NCBI GenBank assembly: GCA_004292955.1 | Contig: RDXX01000040.1 | Span: forward strand, 1 to 64,000 | DNA: 64,000 nt | Direction: 5' to 3' | From: Oscillatoriales cyanobacterium | GTDB lineage: Bacteria; Cyanobacteriota; Cyanobacteriia; Cyanobacteriales; Microcoleaceae | Shown: in pieces, positions 28,187 through 38,150 of the stretch | Position numbering within the stretch: the first letter of the stretch is position 1 | How the letters are laid out: every line of letters begins with the position of its first letter | Position numbers and translations under genes: made by a program | Notes under the pieces: generated by a model | Database searches by the model: none | What the model was told of the DNA's origin: nothing | What the model saw: only the letters and a program-made list of their open reading frames with translations

Positions 28187-28858
28187 ATGAGCCTCAATAA
28201 TAACATCGCACAGATGTTCAAAGATTTGGCAAACCTCGGCAGTAGTATGGAACGAGAACAACTGAAAAAACAAATTAAAGGTTACACGATAGATGAATGG
28301 AAAGGTGAACGCATACGGATGGTAGTAGCATCTGGGGGAATATCAGGTGCTTTAGGAGGCCCTATGGGGTTAGCAGCAATACCTGCGGATCTGGCCTGGT
28401 GTGGGAGAGTCAGTGCCTTGGGCTGTTTCGGGATTGGTCATATCAAAGGTGTTGATGTTGACTACGACGTAGATATGAATTTAATCATGTCTATTTGGAC
28501 AGGGCTTGGAGAAGCCGCAAGTACCATTCCAGTCGGAAAAGTTGGTATTAAAGTTTGTAGCAAAGCAACACCGAAGATAGCTGCTAAGGTAGCCGGAGTT
28601 CTTGTTTCAAAAGTAGCTCTCAAAGGTGGATCTAAACTCGGAGCAAAATTAGCATCTAAAGCTGCATCTAAAGCTGCTGCAAAGTTAGTTGCGAAACTTA
28701 TGGCAAAGACTGGTACAGCTTGGATTCCCTTGGTTGGTGGAATTGTTTCTGGAGGGGTTAACTGGTGGCTAGTGAGTGGGCTTTTAGAGGCTGCTGAACA
28801 GTATTACTCACACGAATATATAGTCTTGCGTGATGGCGAACTGGCTTCTGCTGCTTAG
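28187..28858 (+). CDS. EcsC-like glycine/alanine-rich hydrophobic protein
   Basis: 223 residues, ribosome-binding site AGGAG upstream. The centre resembles EcsC-family proteins: ASGGISGALGGPMGLAAIPADL (about 50-70, with an invariant-like Asp). An Ala/Lys repeat follows (KAASKAAAKLVAKLM), then a strongly hydrophobic Gly-rich segment TAWIPLVGGIVSGGVNWW (about 180-200). This build suits membrane insertion. A pore-like effector role in the module is inference. Confidence 0.6.
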   Translation: MSLNNNIAQMFKDLANLGSSMEREQLKKQIKGYTIDEWKGERIRMVVASGGISGALGGPMGLAAIPADLAWCGRVSALGCFGIGHIKGVDVDYDVDMNLIMSIWTGLGEAASTIPVGKVGIKVCSKATPKIAAKVAGVLVSKVALKGGSKLGAKLASKAASKAAAKLVAKLMAKTGTAWIPLVGGIVSGGVNWWLVSGLLEAAEQYYSHEYIVLRDGELASAA

Positions 28859-28947
28859 ATTTTCTACTTTGCAGAGTATAGCTTATGGGTGCGTTATGCC
28901 ATCTGCTAGCGCACCTTCGTTTGAATAGTTCACAAGAGGAGATTTCA

Positions 28948-29065
28948 ATGAGAACCGAATCAAGAAGTCCTAATCGATTTCAATGACTCCGATGACTGGC
29001 GAACAGTAGATAATCCCAAAAATGGGAAAAAATCTGACATTTCAAAAGTCAGCAAAGTCAATTAA
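28948..29065 (+). pseudogene. Frameshifted small ORF after the EcsC-like gene
   Basis: GAGGAG and a correctly spaced ATG at 28948 start a frame that stops after 12 codons. One base over, the frame reads on as EPNQEVLIDFNDSDDWRTVD and a Lys-rich end to the TAA at 29063. A one-base indel would join them into an acidic protein of about 39 residues. It is a pseudogene, a sequencing error or programmed frameshifting. Confidence 0.45.
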
Positions 29066-29106
29066 CTTAATTCAGCGAAAATCTTCACATACATAAGGAG
29101 AAACCA

Positions 29107-30684
29107 ATGGCAATTTCGATTTTTACCTCTAGCTCTAACTCTAACATTACTTCCTCATCAAACAATACCAGTCTCGGAGTCATGAATAGCAACCTATCGC
29201 TCAATAACTTTTCTAGTCTGCCAGGAATGGATGCAAGTTTATCTCTTGAGATGTTTTCCAATATGAGCCCGGGAACGATGAACATGACCACTACAATGAA
29301 CGCTTTTGGGTCAATGTCTTCTAATCCTACTGGCGCTTCAGGAGTCAATTTTAATATTTGGGGGAACGGCTCGATCGACCGTTCCGCACGGATCAATCCT
29401 GACGCACCAACTTATGTACTTATTCACGGCTGGCGTAATACCGGCGGAAATGCAGGCAACGGCTACAAGCCAGGGGATTGGCTGGCAGACCAAGCTCAAA
29501 CTATACGCCAGCGAGAATCTCATGCAAATCTCGTCGTTGTTGACTGGGAAAAAGATGCTGGTAATGTCTTGTATTTCCCTTCTGCCGACAAAACACAGAA
29601 TGTTGGCAATCAGCTATCTGCTTACTTGAAAAATAGCGGTGTAGATCCTAATTACACCACCTTAATCGGACACAGTTTAGGAGCTCACGTTGCTGGATTT
29701 GCAGCCTCTGCCTATCGCCAATCCACCGGAAAAGTGATTAATCAAATTGTGGGATTAGACCCCGCTGGCCCGGCATTTGAAGGTAAGGGTGCAGGCGATC
29801 GCCTCGATCCAACTGACGCTACTCGCGTTGTAACTTTTCATACCAGCCAGGTATTAGGTTACAACGATCGGCTCGGTTCTCTCGATATTTATGCCAACAA
29901 AAAAGATTGGTTCCAACCTGGACAAACTATCTTCCCGAAGAACTTTTTAGGTGGCAATCATACCTACGGTACTACCCTCTTCACAGAATTGCTCCAAGGT
30001 AATAGTTTTTCACAGTCTAACGGTTCTCTCCTCAACCTAAATACAGTAGTGAACGCAGCATTTACTGGCGAAAACGATGCTATTACAAAAAATAATAAAT
30101 CCGTTGTTTCCCTCAACCTGTTGGGTACTGCCAATAACGATAATCAAGCAGGTGGCGCAGCCAATGACACTATTCGTGGCGGCACAGGAAACGACAAGAT
30201 TTCCGGTGGCGATGGCAATGATTCTTTGTTTGGGGAAGGTAACAACGATATCATTAATGGTGGACGCGGTAATGATTCTGTTTTCGGTGGTACTGGTGGC
30301 GATCGCCTGTTTGGAGATGAAGGCGACGATGTACTCACGGGAGCAGATGCCGCAGTAGGAAGAGGTGTTGGCGAAATCGATCGCTTGACTGGCGGCGCTG
30401 GGCGCGATCGCTTTGTGCTAGGCGCTACTCAGGGAGCTTTCTACAGCGATAATAATATTAGCACCTCCGGTCTTAGCGATTTTGCGGTAATTACCGATTT
30501 CAATGCTTTAGAAGATACGATCCAACTGTCCGGCCCCAAGTCGAGGTATAGTCTGGGAGCGTCACCAACTGGTTTAGCTGTGGGTACAGCCATCTTCCTG
30601 AATGAAAGCCGTGCGGAACTAATTGCGATCGTTCAAGGTTCCACCAATCTCAACCTCAGCGCCAACTATTTTGTCAATGTCTAG
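29107..30684 (+). CDS. RTX lipase (pancreatic-lipase-like fold)
   Basis: 525 residues, AAGGAG before the ATG. Residues 1-75 are Ser/Asn/Met-rich low complexity. The lipase domain (about 95-310) has the nucleophile elbow GHSLG (Ser190), LDPAGP (Asp218) and NHTYGT (His285), the triad order of triacylglycerol lipases. About four RTX calcium-binding nonapeptides (GGxGNDxLxG, about 355-425) and a C-terminal region end it. RTX proteins usually leave by type I secretion. No signal peptide seen. Confidence 0.9.
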   Translation: MAISIFTSSSNSNITSSSNNTSLGVMNSNLSLNNFSSLPGMDASLSLEMFSNMSPGTMNMTTTMNAFGSMSSNPTGASGVNFNIWGNGSIDRSARINPDAPTYVLIHGWRNTGGNAGNGYKPGDWLADQAQTIRQRESHANLVVVDWEKDAGNVLYFPSADKTQNVGNQLSAYLKNSGVDPNYTTLIGHSLGAHVAGFAASAYRQSTGKVINQIVGLDPAGPAFEGKGAGDRLDPTDATRVVTFHTSQVLGYNDRLGSLDIYANKKDWFQPGQTIFPKNFLGGNHTYGTTLFTELLQGNSFSQSNGSLLNLNTVVNAAFTGENDAITKNNKSVVSLNLLGTANNDNQAGGAANDTIRGGTGNDKISGGDGNDSLFGEGNNDIINGGRGNDSVFGGTGGDRLFGDEGDDVLTGADAAVGRGVGEIDRLTGGAGRDRFVLGATQGAFYSDNNISTSGLSDFAVITDFNALEDTIQLSGPKSRYSLGASPTGLAVGTAIFLNESRAELIAIVQGSTNLNLSANYFVNV

Positions 30685-30980
30685 TAGGACTTAAACAAAC
30701 TGGGCTATATCTGGCTTCCACAAGTGGGGTTTATCTGCTTTTGCCCGCATTTGTTTTTGCTACTCGATCGCCCAAATTTTCATCAAACACAGTCCTGGAC
30801 GCACTCATACCAAAGAAACCGGTTTTTTTACCTAATACCAAATCCGGGTTTCCAAACCCCTTTATTCTTCAATCGGCGCAGGCCGATTTTGTTTGTATAG
30901 ACGCGGTTTCAACCGCCGAGTCATAACTCAGAATTTTCGTAAAAAAACCCGGTTTCTGACTATCCTTGCGTCCAAAATTG
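30685..30980. repeat. Gene-free stretch with GCGGTTTCAACCGC and AACCCGGTTTCT repeats
   Basis: Contains AAGAAACCGGTTTTTTT (about 30815), GACGCGGTTTCAACCGCCG (about 30900) and AAAAACCCGGTTTCTGAC (about 30942). The same modules recur at 40725, 60957, 62490 and 63528-63675. No gene seen. Confidence 0.6.
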
Positions 30981-31014
30981 AAAAAAAAGGAACAATGTAT
31001 TTTTCCATTGTTCC
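30981..31014 (-). terminator. Rho-independent terminator after rpsJ
   Basis: On the minus strand GGAACAATG / CATTGTTCC forms a 9-bp stem followed by eight T. It closes the str operon. Confidence 0.85.
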
Positions 31015-31042
31015 TTCTCTTGTTATTTCCCAAACTGTCAAT

Positions 31043-31360
31043 CTACAGCTTGACTTCAATATCTACGCCGGCTGGCAAATCCAATTTCATCAAAGCGTCA
31101 ATTGTTTTAGCAGAAGGCTGGTGAATGTCGATAATGCGACGGTGCGTGCGGGTTTCAAAGTGTTCGCGAGAATCTTTGTCTACGTGGGGCGATCGCAGCA
31201 AACAGTAAATCCGCCGTTTTGTGGGCAAGGGAATCGGACCGATCGCAGTAGCTGCTGTCCGATTTGCTGTATCTACAATCTTTTCACAAGATGCGTCGAG
31301 AATTCGGCGATCGAAAGCTTTGAGGCGAATGCGAATTTTTTGTTGTGGGATAGCTGCCAT
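31043..31360 (-). CDS. rpsJ: 30S ribosomal protein S10
   Basis: 105 residues, full length. [43 protein letters not shown] and the C-terminal [11 protein letters not shown] are typical S10. In cyanobacteria rpsJ commonly follows tuf at the end of the str operon, as here. A strong terminator follows. Confidence 0.98.
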   Translation of the reverse strand: MAAIPQQKIRIRLKAFDRRILDASCEKIVDTANRTAATAIGPIPLPTKRRIYCLLRSPHVDKDSREHFETRTHRRIIDIHQPSAKTIDALMKLDLPAGVDIEVKL

Positions 31361-31386
31361 TTTGGTTTCTTTAATTTTCTAGGTTC

Positions 31387-31556
31387 TGTTTATTTTTTGT
31401 TCTTTGTTATTTGTTCTTTGTTACTTGTTATTTGTTCTTTGTTACTTGTTATTTGTTCTTTATTATCGAATATTTAATCAATAACTACCAACCAATAACT
31501 ACTAACCACTAACTACTAACCAATAACTACTAACCAATAACTACTAACTACTCACT
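31387..31556. repeat. Degenerate heptamer arrays between tuf and rpsJ
   Basis: TTTGTTC/TTTGTTA-type units (31387-31455), then CTAACCA/ATAACTA-type units (31484-31556). Period 7 is clear although the units vary. Confidence 0.75.
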
Positions 31557-31558
31557 AA

Positions 31559-31600
31559 ATAGCAGAAAAGCCTATTGACATTTGGTGGCTTTTCTGCTAT
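31559..31600 (-). terminator. Hairpin after tuf
   Basis: TAGCAGAAAAGCC / GGCTTTTCTGCTA, a 13-bp perfect stem 20 bases past the tuf stop. It lacks a long T-run and may act as a partial terminator or mRNA-end stabiliser between tuf and rpsJ. Confidence 0.6.
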
Positions 31601-31619
31601 CAGGGCTGTTAGCGGATTC

Positions 31620-32849
31620 CTACTTGAGGATTTTGGAAACAACGCCGGCGCCGACGGTGCGGCCGCCTTCGCGAATTGCGAAGCGCATTCCTTGTTCGAT
31701 CGCGATCGGGTGAATCAGATCTACAGTCATTTTGATCCGGTCACCAGGCATCACCATTTCAGCTTCCGAACCGTCATCAGCAGTGAACTGCATGATTGTA
31801 CCGGTTACGTCAGTTGTACGGACGTAGAATTGAGGGCGGTAGCCAGAGAAAAATGGCGTGTGACGGCCGCCTTCTTCCTTCTTCAGAATGTAAACTTCAG
31901 ATTCAAACTGAGTGTGAGGACTGATGGATTTTGGCTTGGCAATTACCATGCCTCTTTCAATATCAGCCTTCAAAATACCCCGGAGGAGTAGACCCACGTT
32001 GTCGCCGGCCAAGCCTTCATCCAAGGACTTAGTGAACATTTCCACACCAGTCACCGTAGTGCTGCGAGTGTCCTTAAGACCAATCACTTCGACAGTTTCG
32101 CCTACTTTGACACTGCCGCGCTCAATCCGACCAGTAGCCACAGTACCCCGACCAGTAATCGAGAATACGTCTTCAACTGCCATCAAGAAAGGCTTGTCAA
32201 TTTCGCGTTCTGGAGTAGGGATGTAAGCATCTACTGCTTCCATCAGCTTGTAAATCTTGTCAATCCACTCATTTTCGCCCTGCTTGGTTTTGGGGTTAGC
32301 AAGCATCGCTTCGAGAGCTTTCAAGCCAGAACCAGTCACGATGGGAATGTCATCGCCAGGAAAATCGTAAGAGCTCAAAAGTTCGCGAACTTCCAGTTCT
32401 ACCAGTTCCAACAGTTCAGCGTCATCCACCATGTCTTCCTTGTTCAAGAAGACAACCAAGCTGGGAACACCAACTTGCTTAGCTAGCAGGATGTGTTCGC
32501 GAGTTTGAGGCATGGGGCCGTCTGCCGCTGACACTACTAGGATGCCGCCGTCCATTTGAGCAGCACCGGTGATCATGTTTTTCACATAGTCAGCGTGTCC
32601 GGGGCAATCCACGTGGGCGTAGTGACGACCTGTGGTTTCGTATTCTACGTGAGCGGTATTAATCGTAATACCCCGTGCTTTTTCTTCGGGCGCAGCGTCG
32701 ATGTCGGCGTAGTTCTTAGCCTTTGCTTGACCTAGTGCAGAGAGAGTCATCGTAATCGCCGCGGTCAAAGTTGTTTTGCCGTGGTCAACGTGACCGATTG
32801 TGCCGATGTTTACGTGGGGTTTAGTCCGTTCAAATTTTGCGCGTGCCAT
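31620..32849 (-). CDS. tuf: Elongation factor Tu
   Basis: 409 residues, full length. EF-Tu carries aminoacyl-tRNA to the ribosome. G1 GHVDHGKT, G3 DCPGHADY and G4 NKED are present, and domains II and III are complete to [11 protein letters not shown]. Located 101 bases downstream of fusA. Confidence 0.99.
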   Translation of the reverse strand: MARAKFERTKPHVNIGTIGHVDHGKTTLTAAITMTLSALGQAKAKNYADIDAAPEEKARGITINTAHVEYETTGRHYAHVDCPGHADYVKNMITGAAQMDGGILVVSAADGPMPQTREHILLAKQVGVPSLVVFLNKEDMVDDAELLELVELEVRELLSSYDFPGDDIPIVTGSGLKALEAMLANPKTKQGENEWIDKIYKLMEAVDAYIPTPEREIDKPFLMAVEDVFSITGRGTVATGRIERGSVKVGETVEVIGLKDTRSTTVTGVEMFTKSLDEGLAGDNVGLLLRGILKADIERGMVIAKPKSISPHTQFESEVYILKKEEGGRHTPFFSGYRPQFYVRTTDVTGTIMQFTADDGSEAEMVMPGDRIKMTVDLIHPIAIEQGMRFAIREGGRTVGAGVVSKILK

Positions 32850-32950
32850 TCTCGATTTGTTCCTTGTTTTTTTTAGCGATTTTAGACTTGAGATTTTAGA
32901 TTCTAGATTTTGGATTCAATCCAAAATCCAAAATCTAAAACCTTAAATCA

Positions 32951-35023
32951 TTAGTTCCCTTTGTTCTTAGCGATAATGGCTTCAGCCACATTTCGCGGCA
33001 CTTCTTCGTAATGGCTGAATTCCATTGTGAAGATGCCTCGACCTTGGGTTTTGGAGCGGATGTCAGTAGCGTAACCGAACATTTCTGCTAGTGGAACCTT
33101 TACAGAAACTTTGGCAATTCCCTGATCCGTCTCTTGACCTTCGATCTGACCCCGACGCGAGTTGAGGTCTCCGATGACGTTCCCGATGTAATCTTCGGGA
33201 ACTTCAACCTCTACCTTCATCATAGGCTCTAGCAGCACAGGCGACGCCTTCATCACGGCTTCTTTGATTGCCATTGAACCGGCGATCTTGAATGCCATTT
33301 CTGAAGAGTCTACATCGTGGAAAGACCCGTCTACCATAGTAGCTCTGAGGTCGATCACGGGATATCCTGCTAGAATACCTGATTCGCAGGCTTCTTTCAT
33401 CCCTTGTGCTGCCGGATTGATGTACTCTTTCGGTACAGTGCCACCGACAATTTTGGAGACAAATTCAAAGCCGGTTCCCTCTTCAGCAGGTTCTAGTTCG
33501 ATCACCACGTGACCGTACTGACCTTTACCGCCGCTTTGGCGGATAAATTTACCTTCGGCGCGGACGGATTTGCGAATGGTTTCGCGGTAGGCTACTTGCG
33601 GCTGACCGACGTTGGCTTCTACTTTGAATTCGCGCAGCATCCTGTCTACCAAAATTTCCAAGTGCAGTTCTCCCATGCCGGCGATGACTGTCTGATTGGT
33701 TTCTGGGTCAACGTTGACTCGGAAGGTGGGGTCTTCTTCGGAGAGTGACTGGAGGGCTTTGGAGAGCTTCTCCATGTCTTGTTTGGTTTTGGGTTCCACC
33801 GCTACCGAGATGACTGGTTCTGGAATAAACAGGGACTCCAGAATCACTTCGGAGCCTTCTTCACAGATGGTATCGCCTGTGAAGGTGTCTTTCAGACCCA
33901 AGGCTGCTCCCAAGTCTCCGGCGCGGAGTTCTTCTACGTCTATCCGATCGTCCGCTTTGAGTACAATTAGGCGAGAAACCCGCTCTTTTTTGTCTTTGGT
34001 GGAGTTGAGGACGTAGCTACCTTTTTTGAGGACACCGGAGTAAACGCGGAGGAAGGTCAGGCGACCGTAGGGGTCTGCCATGATTTTGAATGCCAGAGCT
34101 GACAGCGGGGCGTTGTCGTCGGCAAAGCGCTCTGCGGTGTCGCCGTTGGGTAGGAGTCCTTGAATTGGGGGAACTTCCAAGGGCGACGGCAGATAGTCGA
34201 TGACTGCATCCAACAACAACTGAACGCCTTTGTTTTTGAATGCCGAACCGCACAGCATGGGGACGATCGTACCTTGGACAGTACCGTGGCGCAGGGCCAA
34301 ACGGATTTCGTCTTCGGTTAGTTCTACACCTTCGAGGTATTTCTCGGTAAGGGCGTCGCTGGTTTCTGCTACGGATTCGATCAGCTTGGTGCGATATTGG
34401 GCCGCTAGCTCTTGGACTTCATCGGGGATTTCTACTTCCTCGATATCAGTGCCCGTGTTGTTCTTGTAGATATAGGCTTTCATTTGCACTATGTCTACAA
34501 TTCCCCGGAAGTTTTCCTCACTGCCGATCGGGATTTGGATGGGTACAGCGTTCGCTCTCATCCGATCGCAAATTTGAGCATAGACTTTGTAGAAGTTCGC
34601 GCCCATCCGATCCATTTTGTTGACAAACACGATTCGCGGTACTTTATACCGATCGGCTTGTCGCCAAACTGTTTCCGATTGTGGTTGCACTCCACCTACC
34701 GAGCAGAATACTGCGATCACTCCGTCAAGCACTCGCATGGAACGTTCTACTTCGATAGTGAAGTCTACGTGTCCGGGAGTGTCGATGATGTTGATTTTGT
34801 GCTCTTTCCAAGTGGTGGTGATAGCGGCAGCAGTAATCGTAATTCCCCGCTCTCGCTCTTGCGCCATCGTGTCCATAATTGTTGTTCCATCGTGCACTTC
34901 ACCCATTTTGTGAACCATGCCAGAATAGAACAGAATTCTTTCTGTTGTTGTTGTTTTGCCCGCGTCAATGTGGGCGGCGATGCCGATGTTGCGAGTTTTC
35001 TCTAGCGGGACGATACGTGCCAC
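32951..35023 (-). CDS. fusA: Elongation factor G
   Basis: 690 residues counted from the GTG at 35023, which has AAGGAGG six bases upstream and begins [15 protein letters not shown]; the frame is open to an ATG at 35059 but that adds a non-homologous stretch. EF-G drives translocation. AHIDAGKTT (G1), DTPGHVDF (G3) and NKMD (G4) are present, with domains II-V intact to [11 protein letters not shown]. Sits 340 bases after rpsG. Confidence 0.98.
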   Translation of the reverse strand: MARIVPLEKTRNIGIAAHIDAGKTTTTERILFYSGMVHKMGEVHDGTTIMDTMAQERERGITITAAAITTTWKEHKINIIDTPGHVDFTIEVERSMRVLDGVIAVFCSVGGVQPQSETVWRQADRYKVPRIVFVNKMDRMGANFYKVYAQICDRMRANAVPIQIPIGSEENFRGIVDIVQMKAYIYKNNTGTDIEEVEIPDEVQELAAQYRTKLIESVAETSDALTEKYLEGVELTEDEIRLALRHGTVQGTIVPMLCGSAFKNKGVQLLLDAVIDYLPSPLEVPPIQGLLPNGDTAERFADDNAPLSALAFKIMADPYGRLTFLRVYSGVLKKGSYVLNSTKDKKERVSRLIVLKADDRIDVEELRAGDLGAALGLKDTFTGDTICEEGSEVILESLFIPEPVISVAVEPKTKQDMEKLSKALQSLSEEDPTFRVNVDPETNQTVIAGMGELHLEILVDRMLREFKVEANVGQPQVAYRETIRKSVRAEGKFIRQSGGKGQYGHVVIELEPAEEGTGFEFVSKIVGGTVPKEYINPAAQGMKEACESGILAGYPVIDLRATMVDGSFHDVDSSEMAFKIAGSMAIKEAVMKASPVLLEPMMKVEVEVPEDYIGNVIGDLNSRRGQIEGQETDQGIAKVSVKVPLAEMFGYATDIRSKTQGRGIFTMEFSHYEEVPRNVAEAIIAKNKGN

Positions 35024-35362
35024 AGCTACCTCCTTGGAGTTTGTGTTGCTATAATACAACTATACTACATAATAACTTTGTTTGCCATCGCTACCGACTT
35101 AGAACATAAGTATATGGAGCGTATTGTTACATTTTAATATTTTTTGCAACATTTGTTTACAAAAATATTAAGGATGCGACATGGAGGATTCAGAGACCGG
35201 GTGAATTTTTACTTTGGGAGTTTTGAGTTTGCTTCACGAATGGCCGGCAGCATTGTCCCTGGAGAAGCAATCTCAATACTCAAAATTTACACTTTTCAAT
35301 TGATCGCCCGATGCTTTTATGCCGCGCGATCGACCTCTTCTCCATGCCCGACGATTTGGCAA
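35024..35362. other. Long rpsG-fusA spacer
   Basis: 340 bases inside the str operon with no gene. AT-rich near fusA. No terminator-like hairpin was seen. It may hold an internal fusA promoter. Confidence 0.5.
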
Positions 35363-35833
35363 TTAGTAACGGTAGTGAGCAAAAGCCTTGTTAGCTTCTG
35401 CCATACGGTGTGTTTCTTCGCGCTTGCGAATAGCACTGCCTGTTTCGTTGGCTGCATCCATCAGTTCGTTAGCCAGCTTGGCAGCCATCGAGCGGCCTGT
35501 GCGGGCGCGGGCAAATCTGATCAGCCAACGGAGTGCGAGGGTGGTTCCGCGATCGGAACGTACTTCCATCGGCACTTGGTATGTAGCGCCACCTACCCGG
35601 CGGGCTTTGACTTCTACCAGGGGTGTAGCGTTTTTGACTGCTTTTTCAAACAAGTCTAACGGTTCAGCTCCTGTGCGTTCTTGGATGGTTTTCAGGGCGT
35701 CGTAGACTATGCTGGAGGCCACGGATTTTTTGCCGTGCTGCATGATCCGTCTCACCATCATGCTTACCAACCGGCTGTTGTAGGTTGGATCTGGAGGAAC
35801 TGGACGTTTTTGAATAACTGTGCGGCGAGACAT
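35363..35833 (-). CDS. rpsG: 30S ribosomal protein S7
   Basis: 156 residues, full length. Typical segments are [43 protein letters not shown] and the C-terminal [19 protein letters not shown]7 nucleates the 30S head. Second gene of the str operon. Confidence 0.98.
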   Translation of the reverse strand: MSRRTVIQKRPVPPDPTYNSRLVSMMVRRIMQHGKKSVASSIVYDALKTIQERTGAEPLDLFEKAVKNATPLVEVKARRVGGATYQVPMEVRSDRGTTLALRWLIRFARARTGRSMAAKLANELMDAANETGSAIRKREETHRMAEANKAFAHYRY

Positions 35834-35946
35834 AGTTCTATTTGGGATTTTTGATTTTGAATGATTGAATTTGGGGTTTTGAACTCAGATATTATCGATC
35901 GCGGACGATCGAAAGTTTGGCTTTTCCACCCCTCAAGGATGCGAGT

Positions 35947-36048
35947 TACCAGAAAGAATTGGTTGAAAGCCGGAACACGAGTGAGGGAGAAGTTAAAATC
36001 AGACTATTCATTACTCCAATCCTCTTCCTTCTAGGTAGAGGTCGCTCT
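35947..36048. repeat. Dispersed element ORE-A, copy 2 (rpsL-rpsG spacer)
   Basis: Reverse-complement copy of 4281-4380. It directly abuts the (TTGACAG)n array that forms the end of rpsL, so element and array probably arrived together. Confidence 0.75.
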
Positions 36049-36054
36049 TAAACT

Positions 36055-36091
36055 GTCAACTGTCAACTGTCAACTGTCAACTGTCAACTGT
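36055..36091. repeat. Heptamer array (TTGACAG)n reaching into rpsL
   Basis: About five units read as AACTGTC on the plus strand. The upstream units encode the last six residues and the stop codon of rpsL. Confidence 0.9.
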
Positions 36092-36429
36092 CCTTGCTTG
36101 CGGTCTTTCACGCCGGCAGTGTCTAATGTACCGCGAATGATGTGGTATCTAACTCCAGGTAAATCTTTTACCCGACCGCCTCGAATCATTACTACCGAAT
36201 GTTCTTGCAAGTTGTGACCGATGCCGGGGATGTAGGCTGTCACTTCAAAACCAGAGGTCAGCCGTACCCGAGCCACTTTCCGCAGCGCCGAGTTGGGTTT
36301 TTTCGGGGTGGTCGTGTACACTCTGGTGCAAACTCCGCGGCGCTGGGGGCAACTCTTGAGAGCTGGCGATTTGGTTTTTTTCTGCGTTTGTTCCCGTGCT
36401 GAACGGATGAGTTGCTGAATAGTGGGCAT
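36070..36429 (-). CDS. rpsL: 30S ribosomal protein S12 with replaced C-terminus
   Basis: 119 residues. The core is normal S12 ([68 protein letters not shown]). S12 proteins normally continue with a conserved basic tail of the RSKYGxKRPK type. Here the frame instead reads GQLTVDS and stops, and those codons are heptamer repeat. S12 lies at the decoding centre. The truncation is surprising for a gene that is probably unique and essential, so an assembly collapse in the repeat should be excluded. Confidence 0.9.
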   Translation of the reverse strand: MPTIQQLIRSAREQTQKKTKSPALKSCPQRRGVCTRVYTTTPKKPNSALRKVARVRLTSGFEVTAYIPGIGHNLQEHSVVMIRGGRVKDLPGVRYHIIRGTLDTAGVKDRKQGQLTVDS

Positions 36430-36886
36430 GAGTTACGGCATTTCTAGCTTTTTGCTGAATATAGTGATTTGGCGGCATCCGCACTGAAAGTCCCTTCCCC
36501 TGTGTGGGGACGGGATAAATGAAAATAATTATGGGTAAGTGAGGATACCAGACTCTATATAGTACACGACTCGAGTTTTTTTGGCAAGAAATTTCCACGG
36601 CGGGCGAACTTTCTTGCTTGTTTGCTCGAAGTTGGGATGCGGCGATCGCCCGTCGTACCAATACATATGTGGCATTATATATTGAAGCCCAACTTTGAAA
36701 AGGGTCACAGCAGTGGTGCAAAATCGATCGCGCGAAATATCGAACCACCATTTTTCGGAGACGCCCATCAACTCTACCGTGCGATCGCATCACAGCCGCT
36801 CGCATCACAGCCTCAGAGAGATCGACATCACATAAAGTTATATAAAATTACCTGATAATAAGCAATATACATTTAGTTGAGCGCAG
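36430..36886. other. Upstream region of the str operon
   Basis: 457 bases without a convincing gene; the minus-strand frames here are not protein-like. It should hold the str promoter. A CCCCACACAGGGG hairpin is at about 36496-36508 and a minus-strand TATATT box near 36460. Spacing to a -35 box is poor. Confidence 0.4.
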
Positions 36887-37090
36887 ATGAAAACCAAAAC
36901 TTATATTCCTGAAAGTACAATTTCCGAACTTTACTTGAATATTTGGAAATCCGGTAAGATAGATCGGACGGTGTTCCACCAAATTCAATACGAAATTAAT
37001 TCTGAGAGTTTAAAAAGTTCAGACGAGCTAAAAATTGTTAGCAGACTGCTCTATGCAGTCCGACGGGGATGGCTTTTAGTCATGGACTAA
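36887..37090 (+). CDS. Small conserved-type hypothetical protein
   Basis: 67 residues, a hydrophilic helical protein (YIPESTISELYLNIWKSGKI...IVSRLLYAVRRGWLLVMD). The sequence looks coding, with normal residue composition and a clear ATG. It resembles small cyanobacterial proteins of unknown function. No domain assigned. Confidence 0.55.
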   Translation: MKTKTYIPESTISELYLNIWKSGKIDRTVFHQIQYEINSESLKSSDELKIVSRLLYAVRRGWLLVMD

Positions 37091-37266
37091 GTGGCGTTTG
37101 GAGTGTTGATATTACCTCCAAAGGCAAGCGCCAACAACGCAGGTGAGTGAGTTTTCAGTTTTGAGTTAAAATCTCATCCATAAAATCATATATAAATTAT
37201 ATTATATAGAGACTCAAATAAGACTCACCACACTTGACAGGCAATATTCAAGGAAAAGGACAGGGT

Positions 37267-38118
37267 ATGTTTAATTCTACAGAACTGCTGATCGAAGCTT
37301 TCATCAAACAACTAGAAAATGGATATAGTCGCACTTACGGAGGCTACAAATCCGACTATGCCGACATTATTGCCTGGGTGGGGGCAATGGCGTTAGAAAA
37401 CATTGCCAGCAGCGACGCTCTTTATCACAATACAGAACACGCCATTTGTATTACCTTGGTCGGTCAAGAAATTTTGCGGGGAAAACACATTCGCAAGGGC
37501 GGAGTCTCGTGTGAAAATTGGCTGCACTTCATCATTTCTTTGCTGTGCCAAGATATCGGATATGTCAAAGGAGTTTGCCGAGAAGACCAAGCATCAGCAG
37601 GATTGTATGCTACCGGAAAAGATGGCATGAGAATTGCACTTGCTCCTGGTGCAACAGCGGCTAGTTTATCTCCTTACCGAGTTGACAGAGCAAAACTATT
37701 CATTGACGAGCGCTTCGGCAACCACAAGCTAATTAATGCTGAGATAATCAAGCAGAACATAGAACAGACTCGTTTCTCGGTGCTTGACGGCAACATTGAC
37801 CAAGATGCAGGTAATTATTCTAGTTTAGTTCGCGGTGCTGACTTGATAGGTCAGCTCAGCAACCCACAATATTTACAAAAAATTGGCGCGCTGTTTTACG
37901 AATTGGAAGAAAGCGGTGCTACTAAAGTTTTGGGATACCGACATCCGGGCGACTTGCTCCAAAGCTACTCTAAGTTTTACTGGAGTGGAATTTATCCTCA
38001 CATTAGCGAATCTCTCGGTTATTTGCAGTTGACCCAGGAAGGCAAACAGATTGTTGCTAGTTTGTACGCCAACGTATTTCGGATGGAACACCAACGTTTC
38101 GATTCAGAGGTTGCTTGA
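37267..38118 (+). CDS. HD-domain-like phosphohydrolase with HD changed to QD
   Basis: 283 residues from ATG 37267. YHNTEHA (His 54, 58) and a later RGADLIGQLSN (Asp about 201) are the flanking metal-ligand motifs of HD hydrolases. The central doublet reads CQDIGYVKG, Gln95-Asp96 instead of His-Asp. If this His is a metal ligand, activity may be altered or lost. Substrate unknown. Convergent with the Fur-family gene. Confidence 0.75.
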   Translation: MFNSTELLIEAFIKQLENGYSRTYGGYKSDYADIIAWVGAMALENIASSDALYHNTEHAICITLVGQEILRGKHIRKGGVSCENWLHFIISLLCQDIGYVKGVCREDQASAGLYATGKDGMRIALAPGATAASLSPYRVDRAKLFIDERFGNHKLINAEIIKQNIEQTRFSVLDGNIDQDAGNYSSLVRGADLIGQLSNPQYLQKIGALFYELEESGATKVLGYRHPGDLLQSYSKFYWSGIYPHISESLGYLQLTQEGKQIVASLYANVFRMEHQRFDSEVA

Positions 38119-38150
38119 TTGCCAAGGGCGGGAGCTCACAGCCACCGCCC

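Noticed and set aside
31575-34913. Plus-strand ORFs opposite tuf and fusA
   Set aside because: Long antisense frames are expected opposite highly biased genes; sequences look non-native.
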